From NCBI RefSeq assembly GCF_023856365.1, contig NC_064555.1, forward strand, positions 18,176,254 to 18,240,253: a stretch of DNA of 64,000 nucleotides. Direction: 5' to 3'. The notes below the pieces were generated by a model. The model ran no database searches. It worked only from the letters and a program-made list of their open reading frames with translations, and was not told the origin of the DNA. Position numbers and translations under genes: made by a program. The stretch is from Brienomyrus brachyistius (taxonomy: Eukaryota; Chordata; Actinopteri; Osteoglossiformes; Mormyridae). Shown here in pieces: positions 46,644 to 58,190 of this stretch (position 1 is the first letter of the stretch; each line of letters opens with the position of its first letter).

Positions 46644-46780
46644 CGTGAGATGCGCGATCGCCAGCGTCGATCGCCGCTTCCCCTCCGTCCCGATCCCTCG
46701 GAACCCCGCGTCTGCGCTCGCGCTCGCGCGCGCTCTCTCACATTCCAGATCCCGAGCGCGGCTCCACCCAAAGAGGTGCA
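46644..46780 (-). promoter_or_regulatory. fam83h: CpG island with probable noncoding first exon of fam83h
   Basis: A CpG-dense block (46,380-46,780) sits ~3.1 kb upstream of the first coding exon. On the - strand it ends in a consensus donor, CACG|GTAAGG (intron begins at 46,643). This fits a 5' noncoding exon and promoter for fam83h. The exact transcription start is unknown. Confidence 0.55.
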
Positions 46781-47840
46781 GTAGCAGAACGAAGCGAAAC
46801 TCCGGTGAAACCTGTTTGTGTTCCTTCTTTAGAACCAAGTTATTTGACCGGCAAATGAAATATAAAATTACATAAGTAGATGACTAATTAGAACATTGAT
46901 ATTGCTTGGTTTTTTATGTGTATAATGCTACTTACTCAGATGGTATGAATAACCAGTCCGATGTGAGTAATTTCTTACTTCCTTATGCACCTTAAAGGAA
47001 ATCATCAACACCACCGTACTGAGATTCATGCAGCCGGGAAAACCTCTCTTGTTGCCTCACACGTTTCTCTACGAATTTTAGTCAGCACATAATTTACTTT
47101 TTTTATTTGGTTGGCTTCATGACCTGAACTGCGGTTTCAAACGTCCGGATCCCAGTCAGTTAGTGAATCACATGACATTCGTGATGTGGGTGGGGGGGGG
47201 GGGGGGGGCAGTAAAAGAGGTCGCACTGTACTGCAGGGGCCATGGTTATCCCTGGGGGGTGCTGGGGAACTCAGTAGGCTTCTTCCTGCCAAGGCCTGCT
47301 CAGCTACCGATCCACCACTCACTGAGCAAAGTGCCTTCAAATGGATGAAAATATGAAGCTGCTTGTAAAATTCATTATCGATGTCTATGTTTAAGAATTA
47401 CGAGCTTTATTTTTCGTGGAGTAATTCTTTATCCTGAGAATGAACCCATAGCACTAATGAAAGGAAGTACTGCAAATGTTATTTTTCATGCAAAACCAAG
47501 GATTAAGGTTTAGAAACACACTTTGGGCTATGTTGCCTCGCCTAGTGTAAAACAGTGTAAACCCTGTATCCCTGACCTTAGACCTGCACACAGGGCTGGG
47601 CCGGATTTGACAGCCTGCATGTCTTCGCCGCTGCCTGCATGAATCACAGATTTCCTGCGTGTCACTATCTGCACCATGGAAACTTCACAGCCAGCTATAA
47701 TAATGCAGTGATCAGATAGGCGGTCAACCGTGTGACAAGGCCTGGCATTCCTCTGGAGGTGAAAGTGTACATGTGTGTGTGTGAGAAAGAGAGAGAGAAT
47801 AAAAATGATACGTTTGGTACGGTTCTTAGAAAGTGTGTAA

Positions 47841-48018
47841 GGGCAGTGTGTAGCTCTGTGGGTTATGACTCTGTGCCAGTGCTCAGATGGTTGCTGGTTC
47901 TAATCCCAGCATAGTGATTCTTTCATTGTGCTTAACTCAACTGCTCCAGGGACCAGCTAACTCTGCTCTGCTAAGTGTATGTTGCTTTGGATAGAGATAT
48001 CAGCTAAATTTGTAAACC
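47841..48018 (+). repeat. tRNA-derived SINE
   Basis: The A-box-like TAGCTCTGTGGGTTA and B-box-like GGTTGCTGGTTCTAATCC are spaced as in tRNA-derived SINEs. The 3' tail TTGCTTTGGATAGAGATATC...GCTAAAT resembles the L2-type tail common in fish SINEs. Confidence 0.75.
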
Positions 48019-48312
48019 GGTACAGCAGAAGTAAAGGGAATTTGCTGTGCATGATGCTGCTGGAGGTGGCGCAGTGAGTATGCTAAAGGCTTAAATATTT
48101 ACGAAGGACTTGTTGTGGCAAGCAGGCTCTGCTTTTCCTCTGCAAGGTAGGCTAATAAAACAAAACAAGCCCCCCCCCTTGGCCTGTGAGCCACACCCTG
48201 CTCTTCTCTTCTTACAAGCAGAGGTGTCTGCCCACAGAGCTCTTATGTTTATGGTGGGTGGATGGCTGTTCTTCCCTCTAGGCATGAACAGCCCTGAACA
48301 CGGCCTTTGCTG

Positions 48313-48370
48313 CCTTCATACTTAACACTGCCCGAGAACGGCCTTCATACTTAACACTGCCCGAGAACGG
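48313..48370. repeat. 29-bp tandem duplication
   Basis: Two adjacent identical copies of CCTTCATACTTAACACTGCC followed by CGAGAACGG. Confidence 0.9.
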
Positions 48371-51300
48371 CGTCCTTCATGCTTCTGCCGCCAGTGGTCT
48401 TACAGTGCTGAATTTAAAAGGTTAACGTAGAGCCTTCGGAGCTTATCCCACAGCAGAGGACACGCAATCCTGTTTTCACTTGTTGCTCTGATATATGTGT
48501 AGCAATAGCAGTGGAGTTGCTGAGACAAGCCAGTCTTTCTGATTTTTCCTGCCTGCAGTGGTAAAATCAGTCAGCGTGCATGTTTTTGCGTGTATATATG
48601 TGTAAACGCTTCTTTGCCTGTCTTGTGTTGTGTTTTTTTAAATAACTTAGCAACCAGTCAAATTTTAAGGGCGGGCTTATGTGTGGGCGGAGCTTCAACT
48701 TTCCAGGGTGCAGTCATCTCGTGGAATGTGGCTACGCTGTTCCAGACCACACCCACAGGCTGCAACGGAGAACTACCTCACCACTCTCCTCTCCACCTTT
48801 GACTCACAACCTTGTCAACAGGCATAAGGGGAAGCCAGACCAGGGGAGGCTGCAAAACCAGGTCTGGATTACTGGCATCAAAAGCAGCCTGCTGATTGGA
48901 CCCCAGGATGGGGACATAGAGCCTCTGGTCTGGGTGTCAGGTTAGGGAAGGAAGAAAAACAAAAGTCTGTCCATCCGTTGAGACTAACATTTCGAGTTTA
49001 GCTTAGCATCCATGATAAATCTGCCAGCATGATCTCCGAGTCACAGCTAATGCTGTAATGTCACACCTGGATATAAGGTAACATGTATTTAAACTGAATA
49101 CACAACCCTTATGTCAGGTGAGGAATTGTTCTTCATATTAAACATTCATCGGTTTAATGAGTATTATTATTATTACTTTTAAGTGTGCAGTGTAAATTTC
49201 ATTGGCCACAATACTTTTTATAATTAGTGCCACATTGGAGGGCACTGCAAAGTTTCAGGTAATTGTTTAATTGCGTGTCAGGAAAGCCCCACAGGTAGTT
49301 ATCATGCGACATGATCAGTTAATTAAAAATATCTGTGAAACCAAGAAGAAACTACTCGTAGCAGCTGTCTGGTTGATTGCATCTATAGCCTAGTTTTTAG
49401 TTAAATCCCATTTAATATTTCAATAAAAGGTTTCGCTAGTAGAAAAATAGTATAGTCAGTTTCTTAACATGTAGTGTCTCCCAATCCCTTTGATTTGTAT
49501 ATTTTAGCTTAACTAACTACACCTGTTTTGAAATTGAATACTATACTGAACTGAACTGCTATTGACCCAGAGGGTTAAACGATTCTACGTACGTGCCGTT
49601 CAAGGCAAAGCAGAAGAGAGCCAAAGCAGAAGAATAGGTCAGCTCTATTCCTTATGCTAGGATATAGCCAGAGGCTGAGTCACCGTGCAGTGCGTACGAA
49701 AGATGGCGTGCCCTACCCAGGGTTTCAACACAACACAGCCTAAGGCCAGGAAAGAGTCTATGATTCTGTTCAAGTTAAAAAGAATAGCACAATAGACTAA
49801 CAGAAGCTGGTAATATCCAGCCGTTCATATCCTGGGATAACAGCACTGAATTTTTACTCTTACAAATGTGTAAACTGCAATTATCCTGATTCCTGTGAAA
49901 TATTACTAGCAGGTTGTACTGATTATGCTGAGTCGGTCATTAATTATGGCAATTATTATGATAAATTCCTGACAGAAGGGAAAAACATGATCAGCTAGCT
50001 GAGTAGCAGCTGGAGTCCAGCCGTAAAATTGTGAAGGAAAGGTTTCAGGTTGAGAAAGTTCATTTCTGAATATAGTAAAAAAAATATTTACTTACCGGAA
50101 ATACATTTAGTTATAATACATTTTAGGATAGACGTGTGAAAGGAAATATATATTTTAAAATATACATGTGGTAGATAAGTAGATTAGCCTTTTTTTACTC
50201 AAACCAGTCAGACCAGCAGCTCTTTTTTCAGTCCCAGAAGAAACAATGAATGTTTCCAGACACGCTCTGTCTACTGTGCCTACCTTATCACTCCACATGA
50301 CTGCCTCTCAGCATTTGACATTTTAAATGATGCCTGCGGGGCTCAAGCCGCAATACAACGGATCTTCTGTGGTGTTCCACTTTCTGCCCAACGTGTCTGG
50401 TGCAACATTTTTGTGAGGCTGCAGCAAGATTAGTGCGTTAAGAGGGTTAAATCAGTTGTATTATTGTTGTTTGATTTTATTTTAGGGCTCAAGAGTGTAG
50501 TAACCTAGAGAACACCCTAAATCAGTATGTGTATGATATGGGCCATGCTAAGTAAGCTCATGTACAGTGGATTTTACCTCGAACACTCCATACTCTTTAC
50601 TGAGCACCCTCCTGTTGCTGAGAAGTAATTCAAGCACTCTGTATTTGGGCATGTCGTGCAGTCAGTAATGCATAGAATGTGTTTGACTGGACTGCACTAC
50701 AAAGTAAATGCCATCTGTAAAGTGTAAAGACGACACATACTCACCCACTACACTAGGGGAGGCAGGTTAACAGCACGGACTGTGCCGCTACTCGCAATTA
50801 CACAGAACAAGTGGATTCGGCAGCTTCCTGGCCTTCAGCTTAGATGGCGATGGGACCTATCAGAGGTATGAGTTTGCCGATGTTTCTTATCAGTGGAATG
50901 AAAAACATGTTCCTGTGCGGGATGTGAACCAGAAACGTTTCTTGGTTATAGATCCTCATCAAACAATGTAAGACACCGAGTAGGAACGGTATCTGTAACC
51001 AACATCTTAAACCTTCTGCCCAAATGATACCCTCAATCGAGCCCATATACAAGAGTACTACTAACACTACTTTAGTGAACTGCACAAACCCATGGACGTT
51101 AGGAAAAGCACATAAATGTCAGCTGAACAAAATTACCCCTTGTTAGTTTAACTGCAGATATCCAGTGAGTCAGCTAATGATGGTGGAGAACCTACTGTAC
51201 TGGTTGTGGTCAGTTCTTTCATTTTTTCCTTGTGATGGCATCTCCATTTTCCATTGCCACCAAAACTCAACAACAAAACAAGCCTCGAGCTAAGTTATCC

Positions 51301-51744
51301 AACTCACGTGACATCCTGTTCTTTAGTGGTCAGTGCTAAAATTAGAAGATAAACTTAGAGCATACTGGTAATAAATCAGATGGAGGGAAACTATCCAAAA
51401 CCCAAAGTTAACAAGCTGAAAACAGGACTGGAGTTTGCATTATGTTGTATTTTGTCAGTCCGCATATGTTCAGCTCCTTCAAGAAATAGCTGGTTGCTGC
51501 ACTGGACAATCCATCCATTGTTATACCCCAGTGCTGCCAGTGCACCTGCTGTGGAGCTGAAGCATGTGCGTTAAGTGTAAGGTCTGGATATCGTACCAGC
51601 TGTGAAATAACATGCTAGCAAAAATGTGGCAGTTAGGAGTTTTAATCCTAACTGTGCTGCACTAAATAATGTGCTTCCATCAGAGCTGACTCTGGGAAAC
51701 ATGCAGACATTTTTTTCCCAGAAAAGGCTTGTTTTCCTGCAGCC

Positions 51745-51905
51745 ATATAGGGGTTCCCCAACCGGGCCCGGGGACGCTGGGTGTTTTCAAAATAAACCGT
51801 CGATCTGCCGGTCCTCCAGCGCCCCCACCCGGCCATTTTACCCGTTCATGCAATTTCTGTAACACATAAACCGGTCCGAGGCTATCAACAGGTTGGGGAA
51901 TCTTG
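51745..51905. mobile_element. hAT-like MITE fragment
   Basis: Begins TAGGGGTTCCCCAACCGGGC and ends TATCAACAGGTTGGGGAATC, an imperfect inverted repeat like the fish and reptile 'GGGGTTCCCAACC' elements. Confidence 0.65.
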
Positions 51906-53387
51906 CATTGCATATCCAGCTAACCTGAAGCGACATAGCTAATTTTTAATCATTTACCCCCCTCTAGTGGTAATTATCCAAAAGTACACGAAGTACAACG
52001 CAAAAACCCGGAAGGAATACGCTTTCACGAAAGACGTATTCCCCAACTCTTACTTTACCAGCCTTACCCCTCACTCACTTTTATTGTATGTATTCAGGGG
52101 CGGATCCCGACAGGGGCAGGACTGGCAGTTGCCCAAGGCGGCATCGTCTGAGGGATCGCCAACTTGGCAAAGTCCCGGCGCCGCCCCACCCTCGGTCGAC
52201 AAGTCTCTTTTATGATGTTTCACTGAACATCAAACTGGGTGTGTAGGAGCTGTGTCGTTTTCTTCAAATGTTGTTCTTCTCAATGAATAGACTTAACTTC
52301 AGGGAAGAATCTACGCAAGACCAGTCATCCCTATAGGCGACATAGGCGGCCTAGGGCGCCAACTTCCGAGAGGGCGCCGGCTTGTCAGCCAATTTCACTT
52401 TGCCTCGAAGGGTGGGGGGAGGGGGGGGTGCTGACGGTGAGCTCATCCAGGGCATCCCCGTCGGCTAAGACAAATACTAAATCTGTGTCTCATGTCTTTA
52501 AAATGAATTGATTTGATTTCAGAACTATCATAAGCCTACCTATAACTTACTGACTATCAGCGATTAATCCCTGAATGTACGATTGGCGCTTTTCTCCCTC
52601 ACGGTGCATTGGATCCCATGTGTGTCTATTCGTTTCCCTTGTGTGAGACATTAAAGAATATGCATTGCTTTGTACAGTACTTTTACATCAGGAGTTTGAA
52701 AACGAGGCAATATACAGGCATCTTTAAATCTTTAATTATTTACTCTCAAAAGTAAATTGACTCAAAAGTAGGCCGAAACTGAACAGCAGCGAAAAATGAA
52801 CAGCAACATTTCTCAACAGCAATTCCTGAGGGGGACACAAAACTACTGCTGTACTGTTATTAAATGTATATATATTCATATACACTAAAGCAGTGGCTGG
52901 TTAATAACAATATTAGCAAGTTGAAATGTTTTAAGTACATTATAAAGTCACTGCATGTGCGTCACTTGACTAATTTCCGAGTGAGAATGACCCTAAACTA
53001 AATCAATCAAAATATTCTTAAAAAATATTTATTCTGCTGTTTCTCTAAAGAACATACGTAGAATTAGGCTACGACACCAAATGTTCTCTGTCTCTTATAC
53101 CTAATGACACCAGTATATGTATTATATTGACATTGTCATAATCTTTTATGATTTTTTTTTATCAAATTGCCTTTGAAATTACTGATGACTTTCTTTTTTT
53201 ACTTACTTGGCATTTTGGTGCGCTCAAAAAAGACTATTTGTTTACCTTTTTGCCATTTTGGCTGGATGACAAAACTCAAAACACACACACAGCATGTAAA
53301 TGATTTACGGCAGGAGAGAAGTAACACCCATCAACGGATCTGAAATTAGGCAGATCGACGGTTTATTTTGAAAACACCCAGCGTCCC
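51771..53387. repeat. perfect 39-bp inverted repeat 1.5 kb apart
   Basis: The arm at 51,771-51,809 (starting GGGACGCTGGGTGTTTTC) is the exact reverse complement of 53,349-53,387 (ending ACACCCAGCGTCCC). No target-site duplication is obvious, and the intervening DNA has no transposase. Confidence 0.75.
52085..52440. repeat. GC-rich dispersed repeat, two related copies
   Basis: CCCAAGGCGGCATCGTCTGAG near 52,131 and GCGGCCTAGGGCGCCAACTT near 52,346 are diverged copies of the same GGCGGC...GGCGCC repeat. Confidence 0.5.
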
Positions 53388-53827
53388 ATGAGATGACGGA
53401 ACGAACAAGATGCAGTCTGGTTACACACTGCATCTAATAGAAGTAAACGAGAAGTTTATTAAAAGTTTCATCATAATAAACCAATTGCATCATGTTTAAC
53501 CCCTGGTCCACTTACGTGTGAATACAGTGTCCGTGCTCTATTATACAATAAAACTGGAAATTTTAAAAACCAGATAAGTTGGGCGAAAGCTGGAAATCCT
53601 ACATCTACGTATTTGCCCAGTTTTACATAACATGAGTATAAAATGTATGTCAAGTAACGCAGAAAAGCATACAATGAAGATAAAGCATACATTTAATACA
53701 TGACACATTTCTTTCAGATTCACAATTAGCCTAAATAGCTACAGAATCAGAAAATAACAGCCATCCCGGTCCCCGCGTTTCCCTCGGGCGTGGCTGCTGA
53801 TCAGGCGTGCATGAAGCTCGTTAGGCT

Positions 53828-54027
53828 CACCTCCTGTTCCTATCTCACCTCCTGTTCCTGTCTCACCTCCTGTTCCTGGCTCATCTCCTGTTCCTGTCTC
53901 ACCTGCTGTTTCTGGCTCATCTCCTGTTCCTGTCTCACCCCCTGTTCCTGCCTCACCTCCTGTTCCTGCCTCACCTCCTGTTCCTGTCTTACCTCCTGTT
54001 GCTGTCTCACCTCCTGTTCCTGCCGTT
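53828..54027. repeat. 18-bp minisatellite (~11 units)
   Basis: The unit is TCTCACCTCCTGTTCCTG with point variants. As an 18-mer it keeps all six frames open, which explains the artificial Ser/Cys and Gln/Glu repeat ORFs here. Confidence 0.9.
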
Positions 54028-54684
54028 GATAACCAGCCACAGCTGCCTCGTGTTTTCTCCTCTGTTAATCTTGTACAAAAGCGTCTCCTAATCCTGCGCT
54101 CCCCCTTCGGTTATCGTTCTCTGTCTGTGCTGCTGCCCTGCCTGGTTTCCCCGCAATAAACATCCCCTACTTGGGGTTATTTACCAACGGCCTGCAAGCT
54201 TTCCGGTCGCTCCGACATGACAACAGCGTTATACTGTATTTTCCCCAAACTTAGGCTATACATAAAACATTAGTACCACTTTAATTGACGGAACACAAAT
54301 TATGTAGCATTATGTTATTACTGCAGTAATTAACCACAAACTAAGTCTTACATACTGGTCTCTTGTTAATTTATCAATATTGAATAGTGACACATGTTTT
54401 ATCTCAATATATTTATATATTATTATACAATAATATATTCGTTACTATATGTTACTTCTGTTCACCTTTGTGATCTACTGAAGAAACAAGTCATGAGTAA
54501 CAGAAGGTCTCATATTTGTTCTTCATTAATGAATCATGACGCATCTTTTATCTGAAGTAGCGACTGTATTTTTTTCATGATTTGTCAGTAGTAACTGACT
54601 TATTACTACGTATTTGTGACCCGTTTAGTAAAATGTTACCAAAACATTTGATAGTCATTGTCTTCCCCTGGGCGATAAACATAT

Positions 54685-54710
54685 GAAAACGAAACAAAAT
54701 GAAATGAAAG
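54685..54710 (+). promoter_or_regulatory. ISRE/IRF-like element upstream of the RTP gene
   Basis: GAAAACGAAAC (54,685-54,695) fits the ISRE/IRF consensus GAAANNGAAAC exactly and is followed by GAAATGAAAG (54,701-54,710). It lies ~200 bp upstream of the chosen ATG. Interferon-stimulated expression is known for mammalian RTP4; regulation here is inferred. Confidence 0.6.
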
Positions 54711-54905
54711 TGATCTGCATCGCATCACAATAATTACATGGCCTCTACTTTCGGTTTCCTGACTTCACAGGCTGGGCGGCATGAAACGGTTATTAAACAT
54801 CTGAGTCCAAGACCGGAGAAGCCAGTCTTCCTACAGTCAGATATCGTCAGGAACAGACAACACATCAGAGAACTGAGCTCTCTAGACAGGAGGCGGTTGT
54901 GCAAA

Positions 54906-55982
54906 ATGACTAGAGGTTCGTATAATAATAATAATAATAATAATAATTATTATTATATTTCGAGCGTTCCATTCTTGAAAAATTCTTAGCAACACGGACC
55001 ATACAACAAACGTATATTACGGATCCTATCTTTTATAATTATACAGCTGGTATGTCTGACTTTATACCCTTAACTATCAGACTGGACTCCTGCTCTCTGG
55101 TCGGATACCTTCGCTCAGCTGGAAGAGGACGAGCTGGAACACGACGACAGCTGGGCGTTTGCGTTCAACTACAGCCTGACGGAGACCCTGACTTACGCCG
55201 AGAGGAGAAGAGGCTGGAAGATCTACCGTCACCATGCTCACGGAGGGTGAGGCCACCTTTATAATAATAATTATGCCTACTTAAGACTACAAAAAATGAG
55301 CTTATAGAATTGCATAAGGTCCAGCGCAATATGAAAAGTGAATTTGGTCTGCTAACAGCCATGATATATGACTTTATAAACAGATGTGTTCTTGCGTTTA
55401 CTCAACTGATTCACAATGACCCTTTCAGGACCTGTGATAATTGTTTAAATTTTAAATTATATGAATAATTTAAATAGTGTAATATGAGGAATGAATACTG
55501 AGCACATGGTATTTCGCACGATGAGTGACTGATCCGGAGGTGTCACTCATACATTTAGCAGTTTGAGGACCGGCAGGCCTGGGCCACAGACACCGGAGAT
55601 GTGGATGATGAAGTATCTTTACGGTTCCCATTTCAGGTTCAGGTGCAGCACATGTTCCAGACAATGGTCCTCAGCCAGAGCTGTAGTCCTCTTCCGCTAC
55701 CGCCTGCAGAGCTCTTTGTGCCGGGGAACCATCATCATGCGGCCCTTCGGCCAGGCCTGCCGCCACTGCGGCGGGGATTTTGAACGGCCGGGGTTCTCCC
55801 CAAAGGAAGTAGAGAATGTCTTGCTCTGCCTCTTTGATAGGATCAGGAAGAACTGCTACGGGGAGAGAGAGGAAGGCGATGAAGACCTTGACTCCATCTC
55901 CCCTGAGAAGGTGTGGACCAAACCCCATGAGAGCACGTTATGCGAGGCCTGCAGTCAAAACATCTGCTGCCAGGATAAGTAG
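54906..55982 (+). CDS. receptor-transporting protein (RTP) family, 3CxxC zinc-finger protein
   Basis: Exons 54906-54915, 55081-55246 and 55637-55982; 522 nt, 173 aa. The start MTRDWTPALWSDTFAQL matches the family's short N-terminus ahead of the acidic stretch and YSLTETLTYAERRRGWKIY. The 3CxxC zinc-binding core follows: CSTC, then RPFGQACRHCGGDFE, a helix ending IRKNCYGE, and CEAC near the C-terminus. RTPs assist surface expression of chemosensory GPCRs, and some (RTP4) are interferon-induced antiviral effectors. Unlike mammalian RTP1/2 there is no C-terminal transmembrane segment, so this is probably soluble. An in-frame ATG at 54,738 would add 56 residues without family resemblance, so I prefer the inner start. 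A polyadenylation signal is at 56,267. Confidence 0.88.
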
Positions 55983-56266
55983 TGCTTGCAGGGCCAAGCA
56001 CAGGAAGGCAGGCATTCAGCAGGCCTGACTCTCTGTAGAGGGGACATGGGCTGGGGGATTGTGTGCTGCCTTGGAAATCGTCCTTTTTACCAGATAAATA
56101 ACCAGCAGTAAGGGGTTTAAACCCTTGTGTTTGTAAGACTAATACAAGCCAATTACCCATAAATCACTGTATATAAGCAGACTATCTATACTCCGTAAAA
56201 AATAGTTTTGAATTCGACATTAAAATCAGCTTTTGAATGTAACTATATTTAAATGCATTTTAATGC

Positions 56267-56272
56267 AATAAA
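56267..56272 (+). terminator. polyadenylation signal of the RTP gene
   Basis: AATAAA ~285 bases after the stop codon. Confidence 0.6.
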
Positions 56273-56279
56273 ATATTTT

Positions 56280-57930
56280 TTTATTGTCTTGTGCTGTGTA
56301 ATGTAAAAATAATTAAAATTCTTATGTTAAATGTTAAGAAATTTGAAGAAATCATGTACTAATGTAATCAGTATTTTTTGGTGTAACGAGTTTTGTGGTT
56401 AGTGCTTGTTAAAAAAAATTATATACTGTGCTCACAGAAAATCTGTCACAGCAGGAGCGACAGAAGGTACACAGGCTGGAAATTTTATTAAAGATACAAT
56501 TAGCAAAAAAAATTTAAATGGATACGAGGGGTTACATGAAAGGAAATAAGGGAGGCAGGGATGCAGCCGGTCGGGGGACTGACAGGGCCAGCACTTAGTA
56601 AATGGAAGGTTTCACACCGGAAATCTAGTTTTACTGACCTGAAATGATAAATTTCAAGGGAACAGTTGGGCTCCTGTCCCCTGGAAGAAAAAAATCTGTT
56701 TCACACAACTTAATACTAAATATTAATTTTATACAGTTATTCATATGGTGAATGAACAAGATTTAGTGTTAAAAGACTTTTGAAGAATGTTAACCAACTG
56801 ACCATAACAAAGCAGGAGCCAAAATGGCAACGGAAATGAAAGAACGAATCTTCTGTGTTGAAAGCAGCTTCCCAATGGCTGCTGAGTCACGTGCCGATGA
56901 AGCGTTTCTCTGCCGAGGAATGAAAGTTTTGGGTGAAGCCAGACACGTTCCTCCCTGCGTCACCAAAAAGAGGGTCGACATCCATGCAACTACATTCACA
57001 ATAAAATAATAATAAAATACTTACAGAAATAGATGAGGGTATGCACTCTCGGTCCTGTTGCGAAATGTGTATTACAGGCATAATGTTAATTTAAAACATG
57101 CAATTTCTCTGTCCTGGATATGATTTTAATCTATATCCAGCCCTATAAGGAAGTCCTCCAACTTGCAGGGGAAATTTGGGGGTTGGTGGCAGAATTGGCA
57201 CTCCAGTCACCAGAAAAAAACCACACTCTTCCATTCCACTCAAACTAGCCTGGTGCTGAAGTATCGCCCGCCCCATGGCCATGGTGCTGAGGTATCGCCC
57301 CCCCTACGGCCAGTGTTGCCAATTTAGCGACTTTGTCGCTAGATTTAGCGACTTTTCAGACCCCCTTGACGACTTTTTTTTTTTTAAACCACCTAGCGAC
57401 AATTCTAGCGACTTTTGGACAAACCTTAGCAACTTTCCAAATGTCGCCAGTACTGTCCTGTAAGCGCGAGGTCTTGCTTTTCCGGTACAATTACTCATCT
57501 CCCTGTGTCTGCTCTGATCAGTGAGCGCTAGCTCCGGCTGAAAGGAGCAGCAAATTCCCGTGACCGCACGGCAGCTGACATAGATGTGAATGAGCTGCGC
57601 ATGTGCAAACGAATAAGGAGAATAAGGAAAGCATTCTGTGGCATAAATTATATCTATTTTCATTTTATTTGTAAATATAACTGATAATATCACAACACAT
57701 ATGCTGTCTTTAACTTTTGTCCAACGCGATTAAATCCGGATTCCGGAATTATTTCATTGCAGAGGATGTAACTGCTGGTTAATAAGTTCCGTCGTGTTGT
57801 CTGACAGAAAATATGTAACGTAATTGATAACAGTTTTATATTGGACACGTGAGGAAGGATTAGGGAAAACACGCAGAATGCAAATACGACGTAATTACGT
57901 CTACAATATGCAAATATACAAGCGCAAACA
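56280..57930. other. intergenic stretch between the RTP and UGT genes
   Basis: No exon chain was seen. At ~57,240-57,300 TGGTGCTGAAGTATCGCCCG recurs in near-copy. 57,310-57,440 holds repeated TAGCGACTTT/GTCGCTA blocks of a known-looking dispersed fish repeat. Confidence 0.5.
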
Positions 57931-57935
57931 ATAAC

Positions 57936-58075
57936 TATAAATGGGCTCCACTACTATTGGCCGCTGAGATTGTATTAAGTTACAGCTGGGGGGGCGTTTT
58001 GTACTTTGTATTTCAGTGAATCTTCCTGGTCTCCGACAGTATGGAATCAAGTTTTGTGTATATCAGAAACAACCC
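57936..58075 (+). promoter_or_regulatory. putative TATA promoter and noncoding first exon of the UGT gene
   Basis: TATAAA at 57,936-57,941 lies upstream of a likely leader that ends in a consensus donor, CCC|GTAAGT, at 58,075. The next acceptor (GGATTCCAG) is at 58,174. The leader contains ATG at 58,041, which would end at a stop shortly after the splice, that is, an upstream ORF. Confidence 0.45.
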
Positions 58076-58190
58076 GTAAGTGTGGCAGTAATACAATTAA
58101 GCGCTTAAATTAGTTGTGGACAAAACCGGTCAGATTGGGAACCATTTCTGCGTATCTTTCTCTACTGGATTCCAGGCGAGTCTGAAAAAT

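Larger units (their letters stand above)
46781..54680. other. gene-poor, repeat-rich intergenic region
   Basis: No exon chain was found on either strand. The contents are a C/G-rich homopolymer patch (47,187-47,208), a SINE (47,841-48,018), a 29-bp tandem duplication (48,313-48,370) and a hAT-like MITE (51,745-51,905). A distant 39-bp inverted repeat, related GC-rich repeats at 52,085-52,440 and an 18-bp minisatellite (53,828-54,027) complete the list. The longest open frames (50,840-51,085 and 48,679-48,945) lack splice sites and resemblance to known proteins. Confidence 0.55.

Noticed and set aside
50840..51085. Hydrophobic 81-codon - strand frame
   Set aside because: No splice context, promoter or recognised family; a chance frame in intergenic DNA is the simpler reading.
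53790..54040. Open frames of Ser/Cys or Gln/Glu/Val repeats
   Set aside because: The 18-bp minisatellite keeps every frame open; no gene structure surrounds it.
57275..57524. Open frames in the TAGCGACTTT repeat region
   Set aside because: The sequence is a dispersed repeat of GTCGCTA/TAGCGAC blocks with homopolymers, not coding.
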